In this document: piece after piece, positions 55,672 to 64,000 of the stretch
Position numbering within the stretch: position 1 is the first letter of the stretch
How the letters are laid out: each line of letters opens with the position of its first letter
IMG/VR virus record: IMGVR_UViG_3300046003_006038
Location: 103,383-167,382 of that record
Direction: 5' to 3' (one strand)
From: a virus
DNA length: 64,000 nucleotides
Program-made: the position numbers and the translations under genes
Notes under the pieces: generated by a model
What the model was told of the DNA's origin: nothing
The model's input: the letters and a program-made list of their open reading frames with translations, nothing else
The model's database searches: none

Positions 55672-58600
55672 TTATCTAAATCGATCTGGGTCGTCCCCAC
55701 CTGTGTCCTCTGTTATACACTCTTCTGGGCTATATGCATACTGGCCGTTGTCGCAGAGGTGGTTCGGTATATCAGCTACCGGTGGTGAGGTTGGTTCTAT
55801 AAGTACAAACGGTGTACAATCTGGTTCACTCTCTAAAGCTGTTATCCTAAGTGTTAGTCCCTCTATATACTCCTGGTCGACCTGGCTTGGGTATGTAAGT
55901 AGGAAGATATCCGTATACTCTATCTTAAATAGTGCAACGTTTCCTGTTATAGCAGGAGAAGTAGTCTGCGGTCCGTATCTCCAAGAATACTTATATATAC
56001 CTCCTCCATAAGGTCCGTTGCCGAATTCTCCTTGACCTGTATTTACACTCTGTAAAGCACTTGGAGGTGTTACTACAATCGAAGCTATTACTGATCCAAA
56101 GCTATAATTATCTAATATTTCTACCCTATAGCTTAATGTTGCAGGATTCTCTCCTGTAAAATATCTTGCTAAACCGTAATTATATATTGTACTGCCTGGG
56201 ATAACTTGTGTTGTATCTGTTGTACCTACGTATTTTTTTAATCTCCAGTCTGCTCTATCAATAAGAGCTTTTGATTCTGTAACTACACTACATAATCCTG
56301 CTGCAATTGGATAGTTATAGGTACATGTTAACGGTATCTTGGTGTCTTGCACTGTTAGTGTATACGTGTGTGTTGCTGCACCGGTAAAGGTTATGGTAGC
56401 AGCACCGGCACTCGAAAGAAGTCCGTTGTATACTACGTTTGAGTTTGTGTTGTTTACTATATTTAGGTTTATATTGGCTGGTAGATTTTGTGAACCTATT
56501 GTAAACCAATTCTGTAAGTTATACACATTTGTATTTGTAACATTTTGCCTAAACTGTTCTGTAGTTTGAATATCACATACTGCAACTTGTATTTTAATTG
56601 ACGATGTACATATACCCTCTACCCCTTCATTTGAAGCAGTTAAAGAGTGTGTGGTGTAATTTGCATAGTTATTTGTATTGAAAGGGAATATGAAACTACC
56701 TGTAGGTATATTACTACTTGTTATTTCGTACTCCATATTTTGTGATAACCCTGTGTATATATTATTACTGTTCCAGCTTCCTGAGTTTAGGTATAGTGTA
56801 TTATTGCTACTACTGTAATATATACCTCCTTGTACATCTGTATAGGTAGTGTATGGGTTTAGTATACATAGGCCTTCTGCATTTATCCACCTAGTTACAT
56901 CAAAAGGATTTGTAAAAAATGTAGGTGTTTTAAACAAATTTGCACTGTTAAGTTCACCGTTTGATACCCTAATTGTACCTCCTGCTAATTCTCCGTTAAT
57001 TCTAGCCTCTTGATGTAAATGTGCATCAGTTGTACCTATTCCGAACAGAGTTTGTACGTATGTAGGGTAGATTGTATTTAACTCACCATCCACACCTCCT
57101 TGTGTTACAGAATCATATGCACCTGCACTTTTTCCTTGTATAAACCCAGTATCAATTGATGCTGTATATTCTGGTCTTGTACCCTGTAATGTAGGGGATT
57201 TTGCTTTACTTCTCTGTAGCAAATGTGGTTTAATTATTACACCTGTGTCTGCTACTGCTCTTGCAGGTATGAAATCCTTAACCATTTTAAATACTGTATT
57301 GTCAAAGAATTTGATAAGTCTCACATAATCCTGTACATTATATGCATCTAAATCCCTTGTAATATATTCCACTACTGTATTCAGTCCTGAGTAGTCACTT
57401 TCATATAGATTTTGCGGATTACCTAAGAACTCATCTATAGTTGTAAATTCATACGATAGAGATGTTGCAGTTGATGTAAAGGTCGGTGCCGGTATTGCTA
57501 ATCCCCACACTATATCACTCAGGTTTTCTAAATCCTCTATACTTCCTCCATCTGCTAAAACCCTTGTACTATAGTCTGTGACAATCTGGTTGATTGATGC
57601 ACTGTATGCTGCTACCTGCTGTGCTATTGATTCTGAGGCTATATTTGTATTTATTGCTGCTATTGACGCCGATATTGCTATTGAACCGCTATCTAATATA
57701 AACTTATCAATATTATCGGTAGGGGAAAACCCTACTTCGATTGAATGCACATCATCTGTGTACTTGTACTCTCTCTTAACAATTGAAGTGTAGCCAGATA
57801 AGGTGCTTCCAGTTAATATACTTCCCGTATTATCTAGTCTAATTTTATCTAGTGAACTCGTATAGTGTTGGTAGTCCCCATAAAAAGGTGTTGTTGATAC
57901 CTTCCTACCTCCATATGTTTTTACATCTAGAATGTCTGATGGTATTCCAAAACAGTTGATAAGTGCCCTAAGTCCTCTCTCTGTTCCTTTTGATTTTAAA
58001 AGAAGCGGTAGGTTGTGGTAAATTCTTTTATAAATTTCCCTTTGGTAGTTATCAAATGAAGAAGGTTGTATTGGAGTATTTGACCCTGTTACCGATCCTG
58101 TTACGTATGTAGCTATCTTTTCACTCCCTGATTGATATGGTTGCCCGATAAATGACGAAAATAAGTCCTCTATCGATTTATTCGATGTGTATAGTTTTAC
58201 TCCAAAATTTTTCAATACCTCTGCAACTAAGTCTCTAGATACTCCAAAATTTAACCTATTATCTGCATTGTATTTATCTGAAACTCCTTTTGCATATATC
58301 CACATATTGTCAAAGTGTTGACCAATCATATGAATAAAAGTTATATAACTTGCATTAGAACTGTCGTCTCTAAGGTAAGAAGGTATGCTATTAATTAATA
58401 TGTTAGTGTTTGTGACATCGTATGTGGCAGCTACAGTTAGCTTATTGTTAAACCATGTATCTGCTCCTGAAGTTGTATCGTTTATATAGGGTTTTGTACT
58501 GTTTGTTTTTGGCCAGCTATTACTTCCTGATTCGTAATACAGAAATCTTTCGTAGTGATCAAAATTATTTACTATACCTTTTACAAGGTCTTGGTAGTAC

Positions 58601-59622
58601 GTAATACTTCCTGTAGTACCTAAAGAAGATGTCGTAACTGCTTGAACGTTTGCAATCTGTGTATTATACGACTGTATTAGGTCTAGCTTGTACTTAAAAT
58701 TCAATAACCTCTCTTGTGCAGATGAGAAATGTACAAAATTACTGTAATCGTTATGATCAATACTTAATTGTACCCCTTTACTATTCACTAATGAGTACAG
58801 CTCGTTAGTTGTATTTGTAATAGGCAGACTTAGAAGAGTATCATAGGTATAGTAGTCTGTAGGTATTACGTTTTCGTCTGCTAAATCTAGATTGAAATTT
58901 GGAGATCTTAGCTGCAGTGCTGATTCTACCTCTGTTTCAAAAGTACTTGTTACTTCATATACGGTACTGTCACTTACAAGCTCTACTATACGTAATGTAG
59001 ATTTCTCTACGATATCCTCTAATAGTGGTTCATATAATTTAACGACCACTACTGTGTCGTCCCCTTCCTGTAGTGTATCTATATTTACTCCTATAAGTAA
59101 ATCGTTACTAAGTAGATTTACCCTAAATTCATTAAAGTATGATTGTGTCTCTAACTTTGTTTTTATAGAAGTTGTAAAGGTTGTTAACTCTTCTGAGGTT
59201 AAATTGAAAGTTTTTAGTTTTAACTCTGTCCTATCTGGTGAGATTGAATCGATAAAAAACTCTACACTATCCCTACCTGTTGTATATAGGTCATTTATGA
59301 AGTTGTAAAATAGCTTAACTCCTCCATTATCATACCCATACACCTTTACATCCTCTATAGGATCTATAGTTAACACTGATGCACCTTTCTTCCCTGCTGA
59401 AGCAGCGTTACCTAACTCTTTGTAATTTCTGTAGTCGTATTCACTCTCTTGAAGTTCTCCGGCAAGGTTGTAAATATGAAGTTCTACTACATGTTCACTG
59501 CTATCAAATAACTGGTTTACCTGGAAGGTGTTTATCAAGTTAGTATCCTCTTGTGATAGAATTTCTACACTAGCTATGCTTTGAGGAGTGTCTTGATTGA
59601 CTGTGTATGTAATGTTTGTCAT
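55672..59622 (-). CDS. Large baseplate wedge/connector protein, 1316 aa
   Basis: The largest protein of the window. A central region carries NKSIEDLFSSFIGQPYQSGS, REIYKRIYHNLPLLLKSKGT and ERGLRALINCFGIPSDILDV (about residues 475-590); the LLKSKGT-x-x-GL-x-x-L-x-x-x-FG motif is found in wedge/tail proteins that join gp6-like subunits to fibres. The N-terminus is strand-rich (VEFFIDSISPDRTELKLKTF). The C-terminal 400 residues are Asn/Thr/Tyr-rich beta repeats (NLQNWFTIGSQNLPANINLN) with several Cys near the end. T4 gp7 (1032 residues) is the positional equivalent. TAATG with the 112-aa gene. Confidence 0.7.
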   Translation of the reverse strand: MTNITYTVNQDTPQSIASVEILSQEDTNLINTFQVNQLFDSSEHVVELHIYNLAGELQESEYDYRNYKELGNAASAGKKGASVLTIDPIEDVKVYGYDNGGVKLFYNFINDLYTTGRDSVEFFIDSISPDRTELKLKTFNLTSEELTTFTTSIKTKLETQSYFNEFRVNLLSNDLLIGVNIDTLQEGDDTVVVVKLYEPLLEDIVEKSTLRIVELVSDSTVYEVTSTFETEVESALQLRSPNFNLDLADENVIPTDYYTYDTLLSLPITNTTNELYSLVNSKGVQLSIDHNDYSNFVHFSSAQERLLNFKYKLDLIQSYNTQIANVQAVTTSSLGTTGSITYYQDLVKGIVNNFDHYERFLYYESGSNSWPKTNSTKPYINDTTSGADTWFNNKLTVAATYDVTNTNILINSIPSYLRDDSSNASYITFIHMIGQHFDNMWIYAKGVSDKYNADNRLNFGVSRDLVAEVLKNFGVKLYTSNKSIEDLFSSFIGQPYQSGSEKIATYVTGSVTGSNTPIQPSSFDNYQREIYKRIYHNLPLLLKSKGTERGLRALINCFGIPSDILDVKTYGGRKVSTTPFYGDYQHYTSSLDKIRLDNTGSILTGSTLSGYTSIVKREYKYTDDVHSIEVGFSPTDNIDKFILDSGSIAISASIAAINTNIASESIAQQVAAYSASINQIVTDYSTRVLADGGSIEDLENLSDIVWGLAIPAPTFTSTATSLSYEFTTIDEFLGNPQNLYESDYSGLNTVVEYITRDLDAYNVQDYVRLIKFFDNTVFKMVKDFIPARAVADTGVIIKPHLLQRSKAKSPTLQGTRPEYTASIDTGFIQGKSAGAYDSVTQGGVDGELNTIYPTYVQTLFGIGTTDAHLHQEARINGELAGGTIRVSNGELNSANLFKTPTFFTNPFDVTRWINAEGLCILNPYTTYTDVQGGIYYSSSNNTLYLNSGSWNSNNIYTGLSQNMEYEITSSNIPTGSFIFPFNTNNYANYTTHSLTASNEGVEGICTSSIKIQVAVCDIQTTEQFRQNVTNTNVYNLQNWFTIGSQNLPANINLNIVNNTNSNVVYNGLLSSAGAATITFTGAATHTYTLTVQDTKIPLTCTYNYPIAAGLCSVVTESKALIDRADWRLKKYVGTTDTTQVIPGSTIYNYGLARYFTGENPATLSYRVEILDNYSFGSVIASIVVTPPSALQSVNTGQGEFGNGPYGGGIYKYSWRYGPQTTSPAITGNVALFKIEYTDIFLLTYPSQVDQEYIEGLTLRITALESEPDCTPFVLIEPTSPPVADIPNHLCDNGQYAYSPEECITEDTGGDDPDRFR

Positions 59623-59960
59623 TATTGGTTAGCTGTTTCTAAATCTAAAATTTGCTGATTAGCCTGTAGTAGTTCGTCCCTTAACTGTGCGATTTCGTCA
59701 AGTAATGGCTGTATCTCTTCCGTACTTCTTTCGAAGTTTACTAGCTCTGAACTTTTCTTTATTAAGTATTCGTGAGAATCTGTTTCACCCTCAACATCTA
59801 TTACAAAGTAAAGTTTCTCATATAGTCTAAAAAACTCATCAACAGTATCAGGATCTTCTTCCGCTATAGGTTGTACGAAAGTATTAAAACTTCTATCTAC
59901 TACTTTTTCAAACTCAACTGAATTATAAACTGTTTTCTGTATCTTTACGTCATTATCCAT
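59622..59960 (-). CDS. Small acidic wedge-cluster protein, 112 aa
   Basis: An acidic helical protein: YNSVEFEKVVDRSFNTFVQP, DTVDEFFRLYEKLYFVIDVE and a coiled-coil end, LLDEIAQLRDELLQANQQIL. The coiled coil suggests oligomerisation. It links by TAATG to the large wedge protein and by an 8-bp overlap to the DNRLRE-like gene. It may be a wedge assembly factor or a small plug; family unknown. Confidence 0.6.
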   Translation of the reverse strand: MDNDVKIQKTVYNSVEFEKVVDRSFNTFVQPIAEEDPDTVDEFFRLYEKLYFVIDVEGETDSHEYLIKKSSELVNFERSTEEIQPLLDEIAQLRDELLQANQQILDLETANQ

Positions 59961-61071
59961 TTCTAACTACTTTAAATACATTCTGATTATCTACTACTGT
60001 GGTACTTCCGTCTAAAGTCGTTTTTATCAATATACGATAATATCTCTCAGGCTGCAAGCCATCCATGTATACATCGAAATACCCTCCTTGACTATCACAG
60101 CTTATCTTTGTAAATTTTGTATCAAAATCTATAATCATCTCTTCTGTATTTTCATCTCTTATTCCCCAATACGATCCCGAAGGTAACGCATAGTTTGTTA
60201 GGTATATTGACGTAGTTGTGAAGGTTCTAATCGGATATTTGGGTTTAGCTGCTATTCTAAATCTCTGCTTACCTGTATTCACGTACTTACCTGTATTATT
60301 AGTGATGTTAATAGTTGATATATTGTTTGAAAGAGTAGAGAGACTACCTGTACTGTACGAACTGTCATCCCACTTAAAATCTAAATATGGAGGATATATT
60401 GTGTTTGTATCTGCACTAAAATACTTCAACCTTATTGAAGAAGTCGTATTAAACTCTAGATTATTTGACAGTTTTAATATAACTCCGTTATTGGCAATCG
60501 TACCTGTTTTCCACAGTTTTACAGCTGGGGTTATGTTTATATCGATATCATATGTCGAGTTGATTGCATTTGATTGTGTGAATTCAAGACTTGTTGCTCC
60601 TGATCCTGTATACCATGTGCCTCCTCCTGGTTTTGTCGATATGTATGATGCAGTTACCCCTGTTGAATAGGTTGAGGTTGACCAAGGTGTCTCTAACCCT
60701 GTTTTTTGGTAGGTCCAAGAGACTCCTGATGTGTTTGTAGGAATATCCCCGTACTTTCCTGTACCGTTATCCCATCCCCCTACTGAACTAGATACTGGGT
60801 ATGCGTAGATTGTTGTGTCCACCGGTATTTGGTATGCATCTGCAAGATACAGCCCTAATGATGCACTGTAGTTATCATTCCCTATTTTATTGTTTACAAT
60901 ATCAGCTATTTCTGCAGAGCTAAACTGTACAAGTATTCGACTTGTTTCTCCTGTCCCTGTAATATCGTAATAACCTCCTAGCTCAACTATCTCATCCAAT
61001 CCTGCGTTAGATGTAGGAGTTTCACTAAAAATAAATGTATCTTTTTCGGGAAATATTCTGTATACTGCCAT
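59953..61071 (-). CDS. DNRLRE-like beta-sandwich virion protein, 372 aa
   Basis: The start, VYRIFPEKDTFIFSETPTSN with AGLDEIVELGG and SRILVQFSSAEI, fits the DNRLRE-type pattern (P-x-x-D-T-x-I ... L-V-x-F). Further segments: TSSIRLKYFSADTNTIYPPY and LDFKWDD as in that fold's closing strands. The C-terminal part, GLQPERYYRILIKTTLDGST, resembles a fibronectin-type strand set. In T4-like baseplates this position follows gp6. The protein likely decorates or bridges wedges; carbohydrate binding is possible. Confidence 0.65.
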   Translation of the reverse strand: MAVYRIFPEKDTFIFSETPTSNAGLDEIVELGGYYDITGTGETSRILVQFSSAEIADIVNNKIGNDNYSASLGLYLADAYQIPVDTTIYAYPVSSSVGGWDNGTGKYGDIPTNTSGVSWTYQKTGLETPWSTSTYSTGVTASYISTKPGGGTWYTGSGATSLEFTQSNAINSTYDIDINITPAVKLWKTGTIANNGVILKLSNNLEFNTTSSIRLKYFSADTNTIYPPYLDFKWDDSSYSTGSLSTLSNNISTINITNNTGKYVNTGKQRFRIAAKPKYPIRTFTTTSIYLTNYALPSGSYWGIRDENTEEMIIDFDTKFTKISCDSQGGYFDVYMDGLQPERYYRILIKTTLDGSTTVVDNQNVFKVVRNG

Positions 61072-61072
61072 G

Positions 61073-62872
61073 TTATAGTGTTGTTATTCTTCCTTTAATA
61101 TCTGTTGTTGGAAATTTTACCTCAAAAATCATAGGATCATATGAAGGGTATATCACATTGTTCCTAGTAGCTCCATTGATATCGTATCCGTATTGTGAAT
61201 AGTTTCCTCCTGTTAGGTTATTTACCTGTATCTTCTGTACTGTCTGTACCCCTGGTACCTGATCTAGTAATGTGTATACACTTGATAGGTTTATTGGTTG
61301 ATTTATATTCCATTTTTTAATACTGAAGTAGTCTTGAAGTAGAGTGTTACATTGTAGTAGTACGTCTCTACCTAAAAAGTTAGGTCGAACCACTACGTCA
61401 TACTGCACCTCTATATTTACAATAAATGCATCCTTAATATTAATAGCATCTGTCAATACCATATACTCTGCTAAATACCTTTTCAGATTATTCTTCAACG
61501 AAATTGGAGCTGTTGTAAGGTTGCTATTTAGATCGTATGCTAATGTATAAAGTGATAGTGATAGAGGATTACTATCTAATATACTATCTGTACTTGAGTT
61601 TGGATTTGTTAACTGGTCCTGAGTTATATATACTTTGCTTACTGTTCCGTACTTTGCTGGTAGTGATAATGCTCTAACTGTATAATCCTGTAAAGTTACT
61701 GCTCTTCCCTGTTCGTTAAACGCTCTTAAGGAGTTCTGTCTTAACTCTTCCACTGTATCTCCATCTCTTCCTCCTGTTGCTGCTTCGGGGTTATTAAATG
61801 TTAGCGAAGTTGTTGGATCAGCTATTGGGGTTAGTAAATTTGTAACAGTGTTTGCCGGTACATTTGAAGATACTCCTCCTCCTACCAAGTATTTGATTGT
61901 TAGAGTTGTATTTGAAGGAGCCAATCCATAAGTCTGTGTATGTAAGAAGTTAGAAGGATCGTATGCATAATCGATTCTAGAAATTCCTTGAGAAGTTCCT
62001 AATCCTACATTGGTTGGGTCCGGTGTCAATACACTATCATCTTGTCCTGTAATTCCTGCTCCAAACTGTATTTGCAGTTCTCCTGTTGAGTTAAATCTTG
62101 TTACAAATCTTCTAGGAACTTTTCGAAGTACCAAATTATACGGCACCAAACCGCTATCCGAGCTTGTGTTTTCGTCATCTACAAATATAGTATCTTGCCC
62201 TAAAAACGGTACTTCGTACCAGATATTACTAGCACTGTCTGTAATTGATAAGATACCTACTACGTTTGTATCGTTAATATTTATTGTTTTAAATTTTTCT
62301 GCAGCTGTAATTTGCTGTGTGATTGTCTTTACTTCTCCTGAATATGCTTTTCTAGTTTTTGTTAGTCTGAACTGGTTTGGAGATGTTCCTGCTAAGGATT
62401 CTATTACTACTTCTGTCGGATCGTAGGAGCTTGAAAATGTAAAGTCTATAGGAGTATCTATATAGAATCTAGATTGACCTGATGTTGTTGAGCTTAGCTG
62501 TGTGCCTGCTGCTATTTGTAGGGCTTGTGACCAGTCTGGTTGACCTGTTACCGCACCTACAAGGTGTGATACTTCTATATCTACTTCAGAAACTGTTGTA
62601 ACTTTAGGACGATATCCCATCATATACGCTAAGTTATAGAGATTTACAGGGTCCTTAGCATACTGTATATATGTTTCCTGTAATTGTAAATCTTGGTAGA
62701 AAGATAAAATATCTCCCACATAAGCTGCCATTTCTATAAACATCATACCTGGTGAGGTTGGTGTAAAGTCGTTGTATGTGTTTGGGAAATAATTCTTTGC
62801 GTACTCGATTAATTCAGATCTTAAATCTGTAAAATCTCTTCCTGTATATTTTATATCTCTATCTTGAGCCAT
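61073..62872 (-). CDS. gp6: Baseplate wedge protein (gp6/gpJ-like)
   Basis: A 599-residue wedge subunit (T4 gp6 has 660). N-terminal signature: IKYTGRDFTDLRSELIEYAK, FTPTSPGMMFIEMAAYVGDI and LSFYQDLQLQETYIQYAKDP (about residues 8-75), the conserved gpJ/gp6 start. Later: NPEAATGGRDGDTVEELRQN with SLRAFNEQGRAVTLQDYTVR (about 370-410), typical of the family, and a C-terminal domain with VQYDVVVRPNFLGRDVLLQC. It forms the inner iris-like ring of the baseplate. TAATG overlap with gp25-like gene. Confidence 0.92.
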   Translation of the reverse strand: MAQDRDIKYTGRDFTDLRSELIEYAKNYFPNTYNDFTPTSPGMMFIEMAAYVGDILSFYQDLQLQETYIQYAKDPVNLYNLAYMMGYRPKVTTVSEVDIEVSHLVGAVTGQPDWSQALQIAAGTQLSSTTSGQSRFYIDTPIDFTFSSSYDPTEVVIESLAGTSPNQFRLTKTRKAYSGEVKTITQQITAAEKFKTININDTNVVGILSITDSASNIWYEVPFLGQDTIFVDDENTSSDSGLVPYNLVLRKVPRRFVTRFNSTGELQIQFGAGITGQDDSVLTPDPTNVGLGTSQGISRIDYAYDPSNFLHTQTYGLAPSNTTLTIKYLVGGGVSSNVPANTVTNLLTPIADPTTSLTFNNPEAATGGRDGDTVEELRQNSLRAFNEQGRAVTLQDYTVRALSLPAKYGTVSKVYITQDQLTNPNSSTDSILDSNPLSLSLYTLAYDLNSNLTTAPISLKNNLKRYLAEYMVLTDAINIKDAFIVNIEVQYDVVVRPNFLGRDVLLQCNTLLQDYFSIKKWNINQPINLSSVYTLLDQVPGVQTVQKIQVNNLTGGNYSQYGYDINGATRNNVIYPSYDPMIFEVKFPTTDIKGRITTL

Positions 62873-63282
62873 TACTGTTCAAAGTTTATTAACAATTCGT
62901 CTTGTATATTTGTCATGTTTATGCTATAGTTTATATACAGTGTAAATGTACCTGTGTCCGGTGATGGTTGTGCTGTAATCTTATTTAATGTCACATTTGG
63001 AAACCATTTTGAAACACCTGCCCTTACAGCTTCCTTTACTCTTTCCGAGGTATCTTCTGTACTCTGTGCAAAAATGTATTGTCTAAGTCCTGCTCCCATT
63101 TCTGGATTAAGAAACCTCTCTCCTTCTTCTGTTAGGAAGAAATTTACTAGATTAGCTTTTATAGCTTCTCGAGTGGTGTAGGTTGTTGTGAACACCTGGT
63201 CTGATGTAAATGGAAGTCCCACTCCAACTCCAACACTTGGTTGTAAATCTAAAGGGTTTATTTGTTGTACTTGAAATGCCAT
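62872..63282 (-). CDS. gp25: Baseplate wedge protein (gp25-like)
   Basis: A 136-residue protein, the length of T4 gp25 (132). Motifs: YTTREAIKANLVNFFLTEEG with ERFLNPEMGAGLRQYIF, then TSERVKEAVRAGVSKWFPNV and LYINYSINMTN. This is the gp25-like lysozyme-related fold (the EGER-x-x-x-P-x-x-G-x-x-L core), conserved in contractile injection systems, where it joins the sheath to wedge proteins. Followed by gp6, as in T4, with TAATG at both ends. Confidence 0.94.
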   Translation of the reverse strand: MAFQVQQINPLDLQPSVGVGVGLPFTSDQVFTTTYTTREAIKANLVNFFLTEEGERFLNPEMGAGLRQYIFAQSTEDTSERVKEAVRAGVSKWFPNVTLNKITAQPSPDTGTFTLYINYSINMTNIQDELLINFEQ

Positions 63283-63674
63283 TATTCTCCGAATCTTGCT
63301 TTATCCTTCTCTACCGATGCTTTGTAAATTGCTCCTGCATTTTTTGCGAAACTCAAGGTGCTTAAATCTAATCCTGGTGCTGGTCTTGTTTGAAAACCTT
63401 CAATAGGATTCATCCCTAATCCAGGTGCTTGAACCATGTCTGAGGTTGCATTAACTAAATCTCTATAGGATTCTTGAGTCATAGAAGCTCTCGTTTCATT
63501 TAAGATATCCATAATCGGATCCCCTGTCCTTATAGTTTTTGCAACAGCAGGTCTATAATTGTCGTACCTGGTTATTTCTGCTACTACCGGAGGTGTAGGA
63601 GAACTTCCCAACTCTTCCTGTAAAACTTCTCGTACTGCTTCCTTTATTAATTTTTTAAAAACATCTAACTTCAT
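63282..63674 (-). CDS. Hypothetical protein with targeting-like N-terminus, 130 aa
   Basis: Begins MKLDVFKKLIKEAVREVLQE (L-I-K-E/A), identical in style to the leaders of the internal-protein candidates, although it lies in the baseplate cluster just before gp25. The remainder is Pro/Thr/Ala-rich (SSPTPPVVAEITRYDNYRPA, RASMTQESYRDLVNATSDMV). It may be a structural or assembly protein. A TATTTATT element lies 3 nt before the ATG (63678-63685), too close for a usual leader. It shows that the leader pattern is not confined to the head cluster. Confidence 0.6.
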   Translation of the reverse strand: MKLDVFKKLIKEAVREVLQEELGSSPTPPVVAEITRYDNYRPAVAKTIRTGDPIMDILNETRASMTQESYRDLVNATSDMVQAPGLGMNPIEGFQTRPAPGLDLSTLSFAKNAGAIYKASVEKDKARFGE

Positions 63675-63691
63675 ATTAATAAATAGTTATG

Positions 63692-64000
63692 TTATGGTAA
63701 TTGATTATCTATTCTAAATTTTATCTCGTCTAGTAATACTTGTGTCGAGGAGCTAAATGATGGTTGCCCTCTTAGTACTACAATTCCTCTTCTATCTTTT
63801 GCAATAGCATACCTTCTCGGTGCTATTTGCGGTGAATTTGGGTCTTGAATAATTTCTAACTTGTAACCCTTATACTCGTAATCTGCATCAGGAGTCCCTT
63901 CTGATCCAGTATTCTGTTTTGGTTGTGCTTGTGTTACTATTTTTGCTAGATCTGGGGATTGTTTACTACATTCCTGTATTGCTAAGTCTATTGCGTTCTC
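63692..64000 (-). CDS. Partial hypothetical protein (C-terminal 102 residues)
   Basis: The frame enters from beyond base 64000 and ends at TAA 63692-63694. It reads ENAIDLAIQECSKQSPDLAK ... YEYKGYKLEIIQDPNSPQIA, RYAIAKDRRGIVVLRGQPSF and ends in DNQLP. The ARRYAIAKDRRGIVVLRG-like part looks like a small beta hairpin domain. No family recognised. Its neighbours are baseplate genes. Confidence 0.65.
   Translation of the reverse strand, partial: ENAIDLAIQECSKQSPDLAKIVTQAQPKQNTGSEGTPDADYEYKGYKLEIIQDPNSPQIAPRRYAIAKDRRGIVVLRGQPSFSSSTQVLLDEIKFRIDNQLP

Noticed and set aside
1-64000. tRNA genes, rRNA, integrase, attachment sites, insertion sequences
   Set aside because: No cloverleaf-like segment, recombinase gene or terminal inverted repeats of mobile elements was recognised in the few short intergenic gaps.

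Overview
The window is one continuous piece of a large, AT-rich, T4-like (contractile-tailed) bacteriophage genome. All 70 genes I can support lie on the minus strand, packed nearly end to end. Ten junctions share the pentamer TAATG (stop overlapping start) and few genes have a Shine-Dalgarno-like sequence. The weak ribosome-binding sites, the tail-fibre sequence style (ArabFuran-like and SNFLG/SHAEG repeat fibres) and the base composition suggest a Bacteroidota (flavobacterium-like) host. That host call is inference. No tRNA, rRNA, CRISPR array, integrase or insertion sequence was seen.

Reading in the direction of transcription (high to low coordinates): 64000-50445 is a baseplate-wedge and fibre block (gp25-like, gp6-like, a DNRLRE-like beta protein, a 1316-residue wedge or fibre-connector protein, several virion proteins, and a fibre built of YadA-like SHAEG repeats). 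50430-43137 holds small accessory genes mixed with DNA metabolism: a GIY-YIG-like protein, DUF5872-like small proteins, a truncated protein-kinase-like protein, a DnaG-type primase, a PD-(D/E)XK nuclease, two HExxH metallopeptidase-like proteins and a HAD phosphatase. 43137-38409 is a run of probable internal or head-associated proteins. 38329-27003 is the head module: large terminase (gp17), portal (gp20), core proteins, prohead protease (gp21), scaffold (gp22), major capsid protein (gp23) and PhoH. 26969-23774 is the neck and tail-completion set (gp13, gp14, gp15). 23771-19496 has two tail-fibre-like proteins. 18909-7389 is the tail: sheath, tube, a gp26/gp51-like gene with a probable +1 frameshift, tape measure, tube initiator, LysM gp53-like protein and a hub fused to a peptidoglycan hydrolase. 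7332-1 is replication: a divergent family A polymerase, gp32, UvsX, 5' nuclease and DnaB-type helicase, interrupted by GIY-YIG and HNH homing endonucleases.

Four signals deserve most attention. (1) About fifteen proteins start with a short amphipathic peptide ending in I/L-x-E, resembling the T4 capsid-targeting sequence that gp21 cleaves. This suggests a large set of packaged internal proteins, among them a kinase-like fragment. (2) A compact leader RNA with loop/stem complementarity sits between uvsX and the HNH gene and ends at the HNH start codon. (3) A TATTTAT(A/T) element on the coding strand lies upstream of many transcription units, in six cases exactly 17 nt before the start codon. 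It is the reverse complement of the T4 late promoter. (4) A +1 frameshift appears to join two ORFs upstream of the tape-measure gene.
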